Assembly: GCA_963806495.1 (NCBI GenBank)
Contig: CAWDYA010000007.1
Location: forward strand, 392,095 to 456,094
Origin: CAWDYA01 sp963806495
GTDB lineage: Bacteria > Acidobacteriota > Polarisedimenticolia > JACPZX01 > DASXTC01
Length of the DNA: 64,000 bases
Direction: 5' to 3'
Positions within the stretch are counted from its first letter, which is position 1. The number at the start of each line of letters is the position of its first letter. A program made the position numbers and the translations under genes. The notes under the pieces were generated by a model. The model worked only from the letters and a program-made list of their open reading frames with translations. It made no database searches and had not been told where the DNA came from. Shown here in pieces: positions 8,851 through 17,066 of this stretch.

Positions 8851-11498
8851 GGCAGCGTGGCCTCCTGCAGACCGGGAAGGTACAGGGCGTTGAACAGCAG
8901 CTTGAACGTCCGGTGAGTCTGCGCACGATGCTGGGCGCGCAGCCCGATGAGCACCACGCGGCCCTTGCCCACCGTCAGGTCGACGACGGCGGCCCGACGG
9001 CGCAGCCGGTCGGCCCCTTTCAGATAGCCGCTCACGAGGATCTGGTCGTCGTACTCGGGATACCTCGCAACCACGCGCCGCTCGAACCGCGCGTCGGGAA
9101 GCCGGGTCTGGAAGGCGGGGGACGTGGCGAAATAGCCGGCATCATCCGGGAGCATCCCGTATCCGATCGGGTTGTCGGTGTCGACGAGGATCCTCAGCAT
9201 CGAACCGGGACAGTTGAACTGATCGCGGGTGACCTTCTGCAGGACGTTGGTCACGGGAAGGTCGAGAAGCTCGATCAGATAGTCGGCCGATGAGTCGAGC
9301 GCGACCACCGTGCCTCCCTGCTCGGTCACCCATTTCCTGATGGAGGCGCTGCCGTCCGGGTCGAGCCCGCCTGCGTATTCGGGCGGAAGGGGAGAGAAGG
9401 AGGCGCGCGCCGGTTCGGGCGGCTTGCCTTCCTTGATGATCTCCTTGTCCAGGTCCGGAAGCAGCAGGACGTCGATCCTGCCCGTGAACGCACCCGCGCG
9501 GATCTCCTCGTTCGAGAGGTTGACGTACGTGAACCCGTACTGCTCCAGCAGCCAGCGGGTCCATCCTTCGTCCATGCTCGCCATCCACGGCTTGTACAGG
9601 CCGACACGGACCGGCCGCACGGAGAAGGCCCGGCCGGAGGGGGCCCGGTCGAGCGGGCGGACCGGAAGATGCAGCTCCGCCGAGAGGCGGCCCAGCTCGG
9701 CCCCGCTCGCAGCCCCGGCAGCGATGTAGATGTCACCGGGCGTCGCGCCGTCGCGCAGCCAGTACACCCTTCGCTTTTCGGCCAGCAGGCGGTTGAGCGC
9801 CGTGTAGACACTGTCGGCCGCGTGCGGGATCATCCATCCGCCCGGCGCCTGCGTGACCGGCCCGCCCGGCCAGGCGGGCGCACGGATCGGCTCGAGACCC
9901 GCATCGGGCACCGGGCGCTGTAGCGGGACGACATCGACACCCATCGAGATCGGCAGCGACCAGGAGGTCACGTCGTACGGCGGCAGGATGTCGCCGCCCG
10001 GCGCGCCCGACACCTCGGGGTAGCGCTGCGGCTCCAGCATGGTCAGGATGAACTGACGGAACGGCTGCGCCGCCGGTATCACGTAGGAGCCGGCCGGGTA
10101 AAGCGTGCGGGTCGCGACGCCGTCCGGGTCGGCCCGGCCCTCCTCCACGGACAGCGGTGACGCGGCGATATCCACGCGAACGCCGTGACGCAGCAGCAGC
10201 TCAATCATCCCGGCCGCGGCCACCGGGTCGTGCTGGCCGGCCGGCACCACGAAGCCGTACGGCGGCTCCGATCGGCCGCGCCGGATCGCCTTCGCTCCCA
10301 GGTCATGGAAGCTCTTCAGCAGATCGCTGCGGTACCGGGAGCAGGTCTCCAGGAGCGCGCGCGTGGCGATCAGCTCGTAGTCGATGATGTCACGCAGCCG
10401 CCACCATCCTCCCTCCCAGGGGGTGAGATAGTTGGCGCGGCGGGCGTACTCGGGCAGCCCCTTGACGCCGCCGCGCAGCTCTCCCGGCTCGATGTAGACC
10501 GGCGAGGCGATCCGCACGCTGGCGACCTCGGTCAGCAGCCCCACGATGTTCTTCCACCATGCGGTGTTGCGTGTTCCGCCTGGCCAGTAGCTGTCATAGA
10601 TCATGTTGCTGCCCACCCCAGCCTTGCCGGCCTCCTCGAGGCGAAGCGCCATCGTCGTGCCGATCAGGTCGGCGTGCCTCAGCACCATCGAATCGATTCC
10701 GGGGTCGACGGGGTCGGTCTGCGGCGGGACGAACATCCGCACGCTGCTGCCGCCCATCTGGTGCTCGTCGAGGAACACCTGCGGGTGCCAGTCGTGATAC
10801 AGCACGTCGTTGACGACCCGGGTCTCCTTCTGCGTGAGCATGTAGAAGTCGCGGTTGTCGTCATGACCGACGTAGGGGTGATACAGCCACGGCATCGGCC
10901 CCCCCTCGTAGGGCGTGCCGAGATACCTGTCGTACCAGTCCACGACCATCACCTGCCCGTCGGGATTGATGGAGGGCATGACGAGCAGGATGACGTCGTC
11001 GAGCCAGCGTTTCATGGACGGGTCGTCGGTCGTGGCCACCTGATACGCGAGCTCCATCGCCATCTGGGTCGAGCCGACCTCGGTCGAATGGATGCTGCAG
11101 GTGACGAGGACAATCACCTTCCCCTCGTCGATCAGACGGCTCGCCTCGCCGTCGGACAGACCCGCCGGATCCGCCAGGCGCGCCGCGATCCGTCTGTAGT
11201 GGTCGAGGTCCGCCTGGTTGCTCCGGGATGTCAGAACCACGAGCAGCATGTCGTTGCCGAGGGTCGACTTGCCCGCGAGCCGCACCGACACCCTGTCCGA
11301 GGCGTCGGCGAGCGCGTGCAGATAGGCCACCACCTTCGGGTAGGGAGCGAGATAACGGTCGGCGCCCACCTTTGCGTGGAGGAAGTCGTCCGGCGAAGGG
11401 ATCCCGGCCGCCCACGCGTGCGGGGCGCCGAGCAGCAGGGCGGCCAGGATCAGGCAGCGCGCCGTGCGCGTCAGCACGTGCCCGCCGGGCCGAGACAT
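8847..11498 (-). CDS. M14-family zinc carboxypeptidase, secreted
   Basis: An 883-residue exported protein. A signal peptide (RCLILAALLLGAPHAWA) is followed by an M14 domain: zinc ligands H and E in TCSIHSTEVGS, the third histidine probably in DWHPQVFLDEHQMG, and the catalytic glutamate in VGLLTEVASV. About 500 further residues follow, with a glutamine-amidotransferase-like fold suggested by RKWVTEQGGTVVALDSSADY. This two-part layout is known for large predicted M14 peptidases of environmental bacteria. The start is uncertain: ATG at 11496-11498, or GTG at 11475-11477 which overlaps the Rieske stop codon and would be translationally coupled. The reading frame continues far upstream, but only as antisense of other genes. 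It should trim peptides in the periplasm or outside the cell. Confidence 0.85.
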   Translation of the reverse strand: MSRPGGHVLTRTARCLILAALLLGAPHAWAAGIPSPDDFLHAKVGADRYLAPYPKVVAYLHALADASDRVSVRLAGKSTLGNDMLLVVLTSRSNQADLDHYRRIAARLADPAGLSDGEASRLIDEGKVIVLVTCSIHSTEVGSTQMAMELAYQVATTDDPSMKRWLDDVILLVMPSINPDGQVMVVDWYDRYLGTPYEGGPMPWLYHPYVGHDDNRDFYMLTQKETRVVNDVLYHDWHPQVFLDEHQMGGSSVRMFVPPQTDPVDPGIDSMVLRHADLIGTTMALRLEEAGKAGVGSNMIYDSYWPGGTRNTAWWKNIVGLLTEVASVRIASPVYIEPGELRGGVKGLPEYARRANYLTPWEGGWWRLRDIIDYELIATRALLETCSRYRSDLLKSFHDLGAKAIRRGRSEPPYGFVVPAGQHDPVAAAGMIELLLRHGVRVDIAASPLSVEEGRADPDGVATRTLYPAGSYVIPAAQPFRQFILTMLEPQRYPEVSGAPGGDILPPYDVTSWSLPISMGVDVVPLQRPVPDAGLEPIRAPAWPGGPVTQAPGGWMIPHAADSVYTALNRLLAEKRRVYWLRDGATPGDIYIAAGAASGAELGRLSAELHLPVRPLDRAPSGRAFSVRPVRVGLYKPWMASMDEGWTRWLLEQYGFTYVNLSNEEIRAGAFTGRIDVLLLPDLDKEIIKEGKPPEPARASFSPLPPEYAGGLDPDGSASIRKWVTEQGGTVVALDSSADYLIELLDLPVTNVLQKVTRDQFNCPGSMLRILVDTDNPIGYGMLPDDAGYFATSPAFQTRLPDARFERRVVARYPEYDDQILVSGYLKGADRLRRRAAVVDLTVGKGRVVLIGLRAQHRAQTHRTFKLLFNALYLPGLQEATLP

Positions 11499-12541
11499 CC
11501 CGCGAGCAGCCGGTGGAACTGGTGCACGCCGGCTTCCCGGGCGGGGGAGAACCGACCGCGATCGTAGGTGCGGGAGGCCAGGCCCTTCTGCACCGCCTCG
11601 CAGATGGCGATGTCCTCGAGCTGGATGCCGTGGCTCGCCGCTACCGTGTGCTCGATCGAGGCACGCGCCTCGGGCGTGCCGGTCTCGAGGAAGTACCACT
11701 CGAAGATCGTCAACGTGCGATCGTGGCCGAGCGGCAGGATCAGGTTGGTGGAGAAGTTGTCCGGGTAGACGTTCAGCATCAGGTTCGGGAAGACCCAGAA
11801 GTAGAGCGCGCGGTCGTCGCCCTCGCGAAGCGGCGCGACCTGTACCGAGCCGAGGCCGAACGTCTCGGTCCGGTAGGCGTCGTAGTCGAGCCATCGGAAC
11901 AGCTTCGGATGCACCACCGGGATGTGGTACCCCTCGAGGTAGTTGTCGACGTATACCTTCCAGTTGCAGCGGATCTCGTAGTCGCGACGGCGTACCGGCT
12001 GCATACGGTCGAACGGCGTGTCCGGAGCGCGCTCCGCGACCGCATGCATCGTCTCTTCGAGAGGCCGGGCTGCCGGATCGAGGTTCACGAACACCAGCGG
12101 GCCCCAGACATCGGCCGCCGCAGGCGGAAGACGCACGCTCTTCGGGTCGAACCGCTCGACCCCTTCGAACTCCGGGGTCCTGAGCAAGGCCCCGTCGAGG
12201 CCGTAGGTCCAGCCGTGATACCCGCACTGATGCGAGCGTCTGTTGCCGGAGCCGCAGGCCACCGGCCCGGCGCGGTGGCGGCAGACGTTCGACATCGCGC
12301 GAAGGCTCCCCCCGGCGTCGCGCAGCAGGAGCATCGGCTCGCCGGCGACCTCGGTGGTGAGATAGTCGCCGGCGGTCGAGAGGCTCCCGGCGTGGGCGGC
12401 GAGCTGCCAGCTGCGTCCGAACACGCGTTCCCGCTCGGCGGCCAGCGCCGAAGGATCGGTGTACCAGGTCGATGGGAGCGTCCGAGCCGCGGCGAGCCGG
12501 GGCTCGATCTCGGGCGGATCGGGCGGCTGATGGGGTGTCAT
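11471..12541 (-). CDS. Rieske non-haem iron oxygenase, alpha subunit
   Basis: 356 residues. The Rieske [2Fe-2S] motif is complete: Cys87, His89, Cys106 and His109 in CRHRAGPVACG and SHQCGYHGW. The mononuclear iron site is seen as NYLEGYHIPVVH (two histidines) with a later aspartate in LEDIAICEAV. This resembles the alpha subunits of ring-hydroxylating and quaternary-amine oxygenases (phthalate, choline, carnitine types). It uses O2 and electrons from a separate reductase, which is not encoded in this window. No signal peptide, so cytoplasmic. The start at 12539-12541 (MTPHQPP) is preferred over an upstream in-frame ATG because the latter would overlap the promoter of the divergent gene. Substrate unknown. 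Confidence 0.85.
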   Translation of the reverse strand: MTPHQPPDPPEIEPRLAAARTLPSTWYTDPSALAAERERVFGRSWQLAAHAGSLSTAGDYLTTEVAGEPMLLLRDAGGSLRAMSNVCRHRAGPVACGSGNRRSHQCGYHGWTYGLDGALLRTPEFEGVERFDPKSVRLPPAAADVWGPLVFVNLDPAARPLEETMHAVAERAPDTPFDRMQPVRRRDYEIRCNWKVYVDNYLEGYHIPVVHPKLFRWLDYDAYRTETFGLGSVQVAPLREGDDRALYFWVFPNLMLNVYPDNFSTNLILPLGHDRTLTIFEWYFLETGTPEARASIEHTVAASHGIQLEDIAICEAVQKGLASRTYDRGRFSPAREAGVHQFHRLLAGCLGPAGTC

Positions 12542-12580
12542 GGCGGCGGGATTGTACCACGCGGGAGCGCACGTCTCGCC

Positions 12581-12586
12581 TATACT
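12581..12586 (+). promoter_or_regulatory. -10-like box between divergent genes
   Basis: TATACT lies in the 91-base gap between the Rieske gene (minus) and the TPR/propeller gene (plus). A well-spaced -35 box is not visible, so this is a weak call. Confidence 0.3.
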
Positions 12587-12632
12587 GCGACGGTCGAGCC
12601 CGGCACGGCCCGGTACCGGAAAAGGGGGTTCC

Positions 12633-13922
12633 ATGAGGCATGCCATCCGACGTTCGGCCGCGGCGATGCTCCTGATGCTGCCAACGTGCGCCGCCGTGCT
12701 CGCGGCCGAAAGCGCCGTCGACCATTACAGAAAGGCCGTAGCCGCCTACAAGGCGGGCGACTTCGAGGGGTATCGCGCGTCGATCGCCGAGGCAGTGCGA
12801 CTCGCGCCGGATCATCCGGCCTACGTGTTCGATCTCGCCGGGGCCGACGCTCTGACCGGGCGACCCGTCGAGTCGATCGCGGCCCTGCGGCGTCTGGTGG
12901 AGATGAAGGTCTGGCAGGACGTGGAGGTCGAGCACGACCTCGATCCGATCCGTGGCACGCCGGAGTTCCGCGACGTCGCGGCCGATCTGGCTGCGCTGAA
13001 GAGGCCGATCGGTACGAGCGTGAAGGCGTTCCGCCTGCGCGAGAGAGACTTCATCCCCGAAGGGATCGCCTACGACCCGGACACCCGTTCGTTCTTCGTG
13101 GGAAGCGTGCATCTCGGCAGGATCGTGAGAGTGGATCGCAAAGGCCGGGAGACCGGCTTCACGCGGGACGGTGAGGCGGGCGTCTGGTCGATCCTGGGGA
13201 TGGCCGTGGACACACCTCGCAAGCTCCTGTGGGCTTGCACGAGCGGCATGGCGGAGACGGCGAACCTGGCGGCGCCCGACAAGGGAAGGGCCTCTCTGCT
13301 GAAGCTGGATCTCGCCACGGGAAAGCTCCTCGCACGCTATCCGCTCGCGGGCGGGCAGCCGGAGCACAACTGCAACGATCTGGCCATCGGGCCCAAAGGC
13401 GACGTGTATGTCTCGGACGCCATCTCTGGGCAGATCCTGCGTCTGGCCCCCGGTGGCGCGGGGCTGACGGAGTTCGTGCCCGCCGGGCGGCTGCGCTCGC
13501 CCCAGGGGCTGGCCTTCTCCGCCGACGGCCGGTATCTGTTCGTCGCGGACTACGCGAGCGGCCTGCACCGGCTCGCACCGCCGGATGCGGAGCCGCTGAG
13601 GCTGGAACAGCCTGCCGGCATGTCGGGTCGTGGCATCGACGGGCTTTTGTTCTTCGAGGGCTCCTTGATCGCCATCCAGAACGGCGTGCGTCCGCACCGT
13701 GTGGTGCGCCTGCATCTCGACGCCGGCATGGCGCGGATCGAGCGGGCGGAGATCCTGGAGATGAACAACCCGCACTTCGATGAGCCGACGCTCGGCGTGA
13801 TCGTGGGCCGGGATTTCTTCTACGTGGCCAACAGCCAGTGGAGCCGGTTCGAGCCCGATGGCACGATCTTCCCGATGGACCGGCTCGAGCGGCCGGTCGT
13901 GCTGAAGCTGCGGCTGGACTGA
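12633..13922 (+). CDS. Secreted TPR plus SMP-30/NHL-like beta-propeller protein
   Basis: 429 residues. A signal peptide (AAAMLLMLPTCAAVLAAES) is followed by a short TPR-like helical region (residues ~25-120, DHYRKAVAAYKAGDFEGYRASI) and then a six-bladed propeller of the SMP-30/gluconolactonase type, with blade-like repeats such as FIPEGIAYDPDTRSFFVGSV, NDLAIGPKGDVYVSDAISG and PQGLAFSADGRYLFVADYA. Such proteins bind small ligands or hydrolyse lactones in the periplasm; the metal ligands (Glu, Asn, Asp) are plausible in EGIAYD, HNCNDLA and DYASGL but cannot be verified here. ATG at 12633 follows a GGGGG-rich ribosome site. It is divergent from the Rieske gene. Confidence 0.75.
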   Translation: MRHAIRRSAAAMLLMLPTCAAVLAAESAVDHYRKAVAAYKAGDFEGYRASIAEAVRLAPDHPAYVFDLAGADALTGRPVESIAALRRLVEMKVWQDVEVEHDLDPIRGTPEFRDVAADLAALKRPIGTSVKAFRLRERDFIPEGIAYDPDTRSFFVGSVHLGRIVRVDRKGRETGFTRDGEAGVWSILGMAVDTPRKLLWACTSGMAETANLAAPDKGRASLLKLDLATGKLLARYPLAGGQPEHNCNDLAIGPKGDVYVSDAISGQILRLAPGGAGLTEFVPAGRLRSPQGLAFSADGRYLFVADYASGLHRLAPPDAEPLRLEQPAGMSGRGIDGLLFFEGSLIAIQNGVRPHRVVRLHLDAGMARIERAEILEMNNPHFDEPTLGVIVGRDFFYVANSQWSRFEPDGTIFPMDRLERPVVLKLRLD

Positions 13923-13935
13923 GCGGGCCGGCGTC

Positions 13936-14904
13936 TCACATCGCGGGATAGCGCTCGTACAGGGAGCCGGGCAGGTCGGAGTAGCGCACCATTCCCGGTG
14001 TGGTGAGGACGTCACCTCCCTCGGTGATGAGCACCCCCTCGACGCCGACCCGCTCGAGATGCTCCATGCCTTTCTCGGGGCCGAGCAGGAACGAGGCGGT
14101 GGCGGCGAGCCCGGCCCGGAACGCGTCCGGGGCCAGAGTCGTGCTCGCGGCCACGCCCCGTGCGGGCCAGCCGGTGCGGGCATCGAGCAGATGGTGGTAC
14201 CGGACGCCGTCACGGAGAAAGAATCGCTCGTAGTCGCCGGAGGACGCGACCCCGCCATCCCACACCATCCGGACGGAGAATCGGCATCGGGTGCGGATGC
14301 GAGGGTCGAGCACGCCAATTCGCCAGGGCTTGCCGTCGCCGCGCGCGCCCATGGTTCGGATGTCGCCCGCGAGGTTCACCACCGCCGACTCGACCCCCTC
14401 CTGCCGGAGACGGTCGGCCACACGATCGGCCGCGTACTCCTTGCCCACGCCGCCGAGATCCAGCTCCATCCCCTCGCGTCTCAGGAAAACCGTCCCGTTG
14501 CGTACCGACACCTGACGGTAGTCGACCAGGGGCAGGAGCGCGTCGACCTCGGCGGGGGAGGGGACGCGCTGGTGCCTGAAGTCCCAGACCCGCCGCAGCA
14601 CCCCGACCGTCGGGTCGAAGGCGCCGCCGGTGTCGGCGGCAAGGGCGAGCGCCTGCCCGACCAGCGCCACGGTCTCTTCGTCGACCGCCACGGGGGTGCG
14701 GCCGGCGTTGATGTTGATCCGGCCGATGACGCTCGATGCGATGTAGCGGGAGAACTTGCGCTCGATCCGGTCCGCCTCGTTCATCGCCGCGGTCGCCACG
14801 GCCTCGGCGTGCCGCTCGCCGCGATCGTCGACGAAGCGAAGCAGGCCCCAGCTCCCCATCGCCCGGAACCACTTGTTGTACAGAGCGCGGTCGGCGGCGG
14901 CCAT
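13936..14904 (-). CDS. apbE: FAD:protein FMN transferase (ApbE)
   Basis: 322 residues. ApbE moves FMN from FAD onto a Ser/Thr of target flavoproteins, normally on the outer side of the cytoplasmic membrane. Motifs seen are MELDLGGVGKEYAADRV (FAD site), AVVNLAGDIRTMG and YHHLLDARTGWPARGV (His-x3-Asp-x-x-Thr-Gly, metal and substrate site). No clear signal peptide or lipobox is visible at the N-terminus MAAADRALYNKWFRAMGSWG, unusual for an exported ApbE. It follows the DUF3570 gene with a single base between, the last gene of a three-gene unit (TlpA-DUF4266, DUF3570, ApbE) that recurs in many Gram-negative bacteria. The flavinylation target is not present in the window. Confidence 0.9.
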   Translation of the reverse strand: MAAADRALYNKWFRAMGSWGLLRFVDDRGERHAEAVATAAMNEADRIERKFSRYIASSVIGRININAGRTPVAVDEETVALVGQALALAADTGGAFDPTVGVLRRVWDFRHQRVPSPAEVDALLPLVDYRQVSVRNGTVFLRREGMELDLGGVGKEYAADRVADRLRQEGVESAVVNLAGDIRTMGARGDGKPWRIGVLDPRIRTRCRFSVRMVWDGGVASSGDYERFFLRDGVRYHHLLDARTGWPARGVAASTTLAPDAFRAGLAATASFLLGPEKGMEHLERVGVEGVLITEGGDVLTTPGMVRYSDLPGSLYERYPAM

Positions 14905-14905
14905 A

Positions 14906-16120
14906 TCAGAACTTGAACCTGAGGCCGACAGTGGCGGTCAGCGTCTGCAGGTCGGCCGGAGAGACGCTGCTCGAGCCGCCCCCTTCGTTCTCGTTTTCGT
15001 TCTCCAGGGACGTGACCGGAGGCTTGAGCAGCAGCGTGGGCGTGCCGAGCGGGCGCACCCGGTCCAGCCCGGTCTGGTCGGCGTAGGTGGCCTCGAACAT
15101 GACCGACACCCGGTCGCTCACCTCCACCGTGAGCCCGATACCGGCCAGCCAGCTCCAGAACGAGGACAGCCGGTAGTCGCCGCTCATGTACGGCTGCGGG
15201 GTGGAGAACTCGTAGCCGAAGAACTCCGCAGCGCTCTGTCTGTAGTAGCGCAGCCGGGGCGTGACGATCACCTTGTCGCCGACCCGCTGATCGAAGGTGA
15301 GGTCGATGGTGTGGGCGCGGATCGACCAGTCGTCCCAGTAGTAGCGGTAGCTGGTCTTGAGCGCGCCGCGTGTCGTGAAGTAGTGACCGAACTTGATCAC
15401 CGCGCTCTTGCGGCTGCGCGTGTCGGGGCGCACCTCGGGGACGCTCGTGTTCGGGTCGAGGGTCACCCGCTTGTACGGGTCCGTGAGATACCCGTTGAGC
15501 TTGTCGAGCCCGAAGGAGAAGTCGACGAGGTCCCTGGGGCCGAGGATCTGGGTCCATCCGATCGAGTACGAGTCGCTGCTCTTGGTGAAGCTGTCGTTGG
15601 TGCCGACCGGGTCGATCTGGTCGCGCGTGATACCGATCCCCCCGTGCAGGGTCGAGCGCCCGCCGAACAGATCCAGTGAATCCACCAGTGACACGCCGCG
15701 CGACAGGTAGTCCGACTCGTGCGAGTAGCTCAGCGTGATCGATGGAAGCTGGGAGCCGAACCGCTTCGAGTACGAGCCGGTGATCGCCTGGCGCGTGTCG
15801 GTGTACTGGGCCTTGGGGATGCTGCTCGACGAGGACGACGAGGCGCTCGCCGTGGCGTCCATCGTCGGCATCTCGCCGGTGGGCGATGCGCCCGAGATCG
15901 AGTCATAGGAGAGGAGCAGGCCGAACTGTCCCTTCTCCCCGAAGTCCTGGAGCATGTAGATCTCGGGGTTGCTGACCTGGGTCCGGCCGTCGCCTTCCTT
16001 GTAATGCAGGAAGCGGAAGTCCACGGTGGTATCGGCGCGGGCCGTCGAGCCGGCCAGGGCCCCGATGCCGGCGGCGAGCAGCCCGAGATTGCGTCCCGCC
16101 TTGCCGTCAGTTGCAGCCAC
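14906..16120 (-). CDS. DUF3570 outer-membrane beta-barrel protein
   Basis: 404 residues. A signal peptide (LLAAGIGALAGSTARA) precedes a DUF3570-type barrel beginning TTVDFRFLHYKEGDGRTQV and ending LTATVGLRFKF, with the C-terminal phenylalanine typical of outer-membrane barrels. A serine-rich run (ASASSSSSSSIPK) and a Glu/Asn-rich run (ENENENEGGGSSS) are probably loops. The GTG start at 16118-16120 overlaps the last codons of the TlpA-DUF4266 gene by 14 bases, so translation is likely coupled. DUF3570 proteins are known to neighbour DUF4266, thioredoxin and ApbE genes, as here; their function is not established. Confidence 0.85.
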   Translation of the reverse strand: MAATDGKAGRNLGLLAAGIGALAGSTARADTTVDFRFLHYKEGDGRTQVSNPEIYMLQDFGEKGQFGLLLSYDSISGASPTGEMPTMDATASASSSSSSSIPKAQYTDTRQAITGSYSKRFGSQLPSITLSYSHESDYLSRGVSLVDSLDLFGGRSTLHGGIGITRDQIDPVGTNDSFTKSSDSYSIGWTQILGPRDLVDFSFGLDKLNGYLTDPYKRVTLDPNTSVPEVRPDTRSRKSAVIKFGHYFTTRGALKTSYRYYWDDWSIRAHTIDLTFDQRVGDKVIVTPRLRYYRQSAAEFFGYEFSTPQPYMSGDYRLSSFWSWLAGIGLTVEVSDRVSVMFEATYADQTGLDRVRPLGTPTLLLKPPVTSLENENENEGGGSSSVSPADLQTLTATVGLRFKF

Positions 16121-16862
16121 AGCCGCCCCCCGAGACGCCTCCGTTGCCCGCGGCGCCCTCCTTGCTCGCGTGGATGTGCTCGCGCATCGAGCGGGTCAGC
16201 ATGTCACCGTCCAGGCTCATGATCGGGTCGGCCAGATAGCCGCGCTGCCACGCCCGGAGGTTCCCGTTCGGCCCCTTGCGCTTGCCACCGGCCTCGGAGG
16301 CGGAGGCGGGGAGCACGTCGCCGTGCAGATAGGCATCGAGCGCCTCCTCCGTCTGCCCGTGAACCGTCTCGGTGCCTCCCTCGAACCGGGCGATCTCGCG
16401 CCCGTCGGGACCGAGCAGCACCGATGTGGGCATCGCCGCGACCGCGAACACCTCGCCGCCTTTTCCTGACGGGTCGCGCCCCACGAGGAAGGTGGTGGGC
16501 GGAAACGAGGTGATGAAGTCGTACACAGCGTCATCGTCGGTCTCGAGCGACACCGCGATGACCTGCAGCCCTTCGGGGTGGTATCGGGCGGCGAGCGTAT
16601 CGAGCCACGGGAATCCCTTGCGGCAGGGGATGCACCAGGAGGCCCAGAACTCCAGCAGGACGGGCTTGCCGCGAAACTCGGCCAGCGTGTGGGTCCCGCC
16701 CCTCATGTCCGTGAAGCTGAAGTCGGCAGGGAGAGCAGGCTCGGTGTCGGCCGTTGCGGAAAGGGCCGGCGCCGGGGAAGGGGGCGTCGCGGGAGCGGCG
16801 CCGAGCAGCGAGAGCATGCACAGGAGCGCCGGGTAGAGACGTCGTCGTGAGCCGGATGTCAT
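16107..16862 (-). CDS. TlpA-like thioredoxin fused to a DUF4266 tail
   Basis: 251 residues. A signal peptide (LYPALLCMLSLLGAAPA) is followed by a TlpA/AhpC-type thioredoxin domain (residues ~45-165) with active site WASWCIPCRK. The last ~50 residues, AWQRGYLADPIMSLDG then HIHASKEGAAGNGG and a terminal GGGCGCN, match DUF4266, which elsewhere is a separate small lipoprotein. It would reduce disulfides in the periplasm; the C-x-C-N tail could bind metal or be its substrate. First gene of the DUF3570/ApbE unit. Start ATG at 16860-16862 is preceded by GAGGG; a longer start 14 codons upstream (MSDDDTPP) is possible but would hide the signal peptide. Confidence 0.85.
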   Translation of the reverse strand: MTSGSRRRLYPALLCMLSLLGAAPATPPSPAPALSATADTEPALPADFSFTDMRGGTHTLAEFRGKPVLLEFWASWCIPCRKGFPWLDTLAARYHPEGLQVIAVSLETDDDAVYDFITSFPPTTFLVGRDPSGKGGEVFAVAAMPTSVLLGPDGREIARFEGGTETVHGQTEEALDAYLHGDVLPASASEAGGKRKGPNGNLRAWQRGYLADPIMSLDGDMLTRSMREHIHASKEGAAGNGGVSGGGCGCN

Positions 16863-17066
16863 CGGGTTCCCTCGAAGGTTGGGCGGGGTATCATCGTCGC
16901 TCATCAGCCAGGTCACGACCGTCAGACACCCGGCGGGGCCGGTTTCCTTCGCGCGACAGGCAGAAGATGTTTGGCCGGGATTCGGGGGCGGCGGGACGGC
17001 GCCTCCGCCCGGCGCCGGCGCGGGGCCGCACGCAGGAAGCCGGAACCCGCGTGCTAGAATCCCGGC

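Noticed and set aside
11228..13174. A long plus-strand frame across the Rieske and propeller genes
   Set aside because: Overlaps two supported genes in other frames and has shadow composition.
8847..14318. An open frame of about 1820 codons on the minus strand
   Set aside because: Only the part below 11498 is the M14 carboxypeptidase; the rest is antisense to the Rieske, propeller and ApbE genes, has low-complexity Arg/Gly/Pro composition and no family signal.
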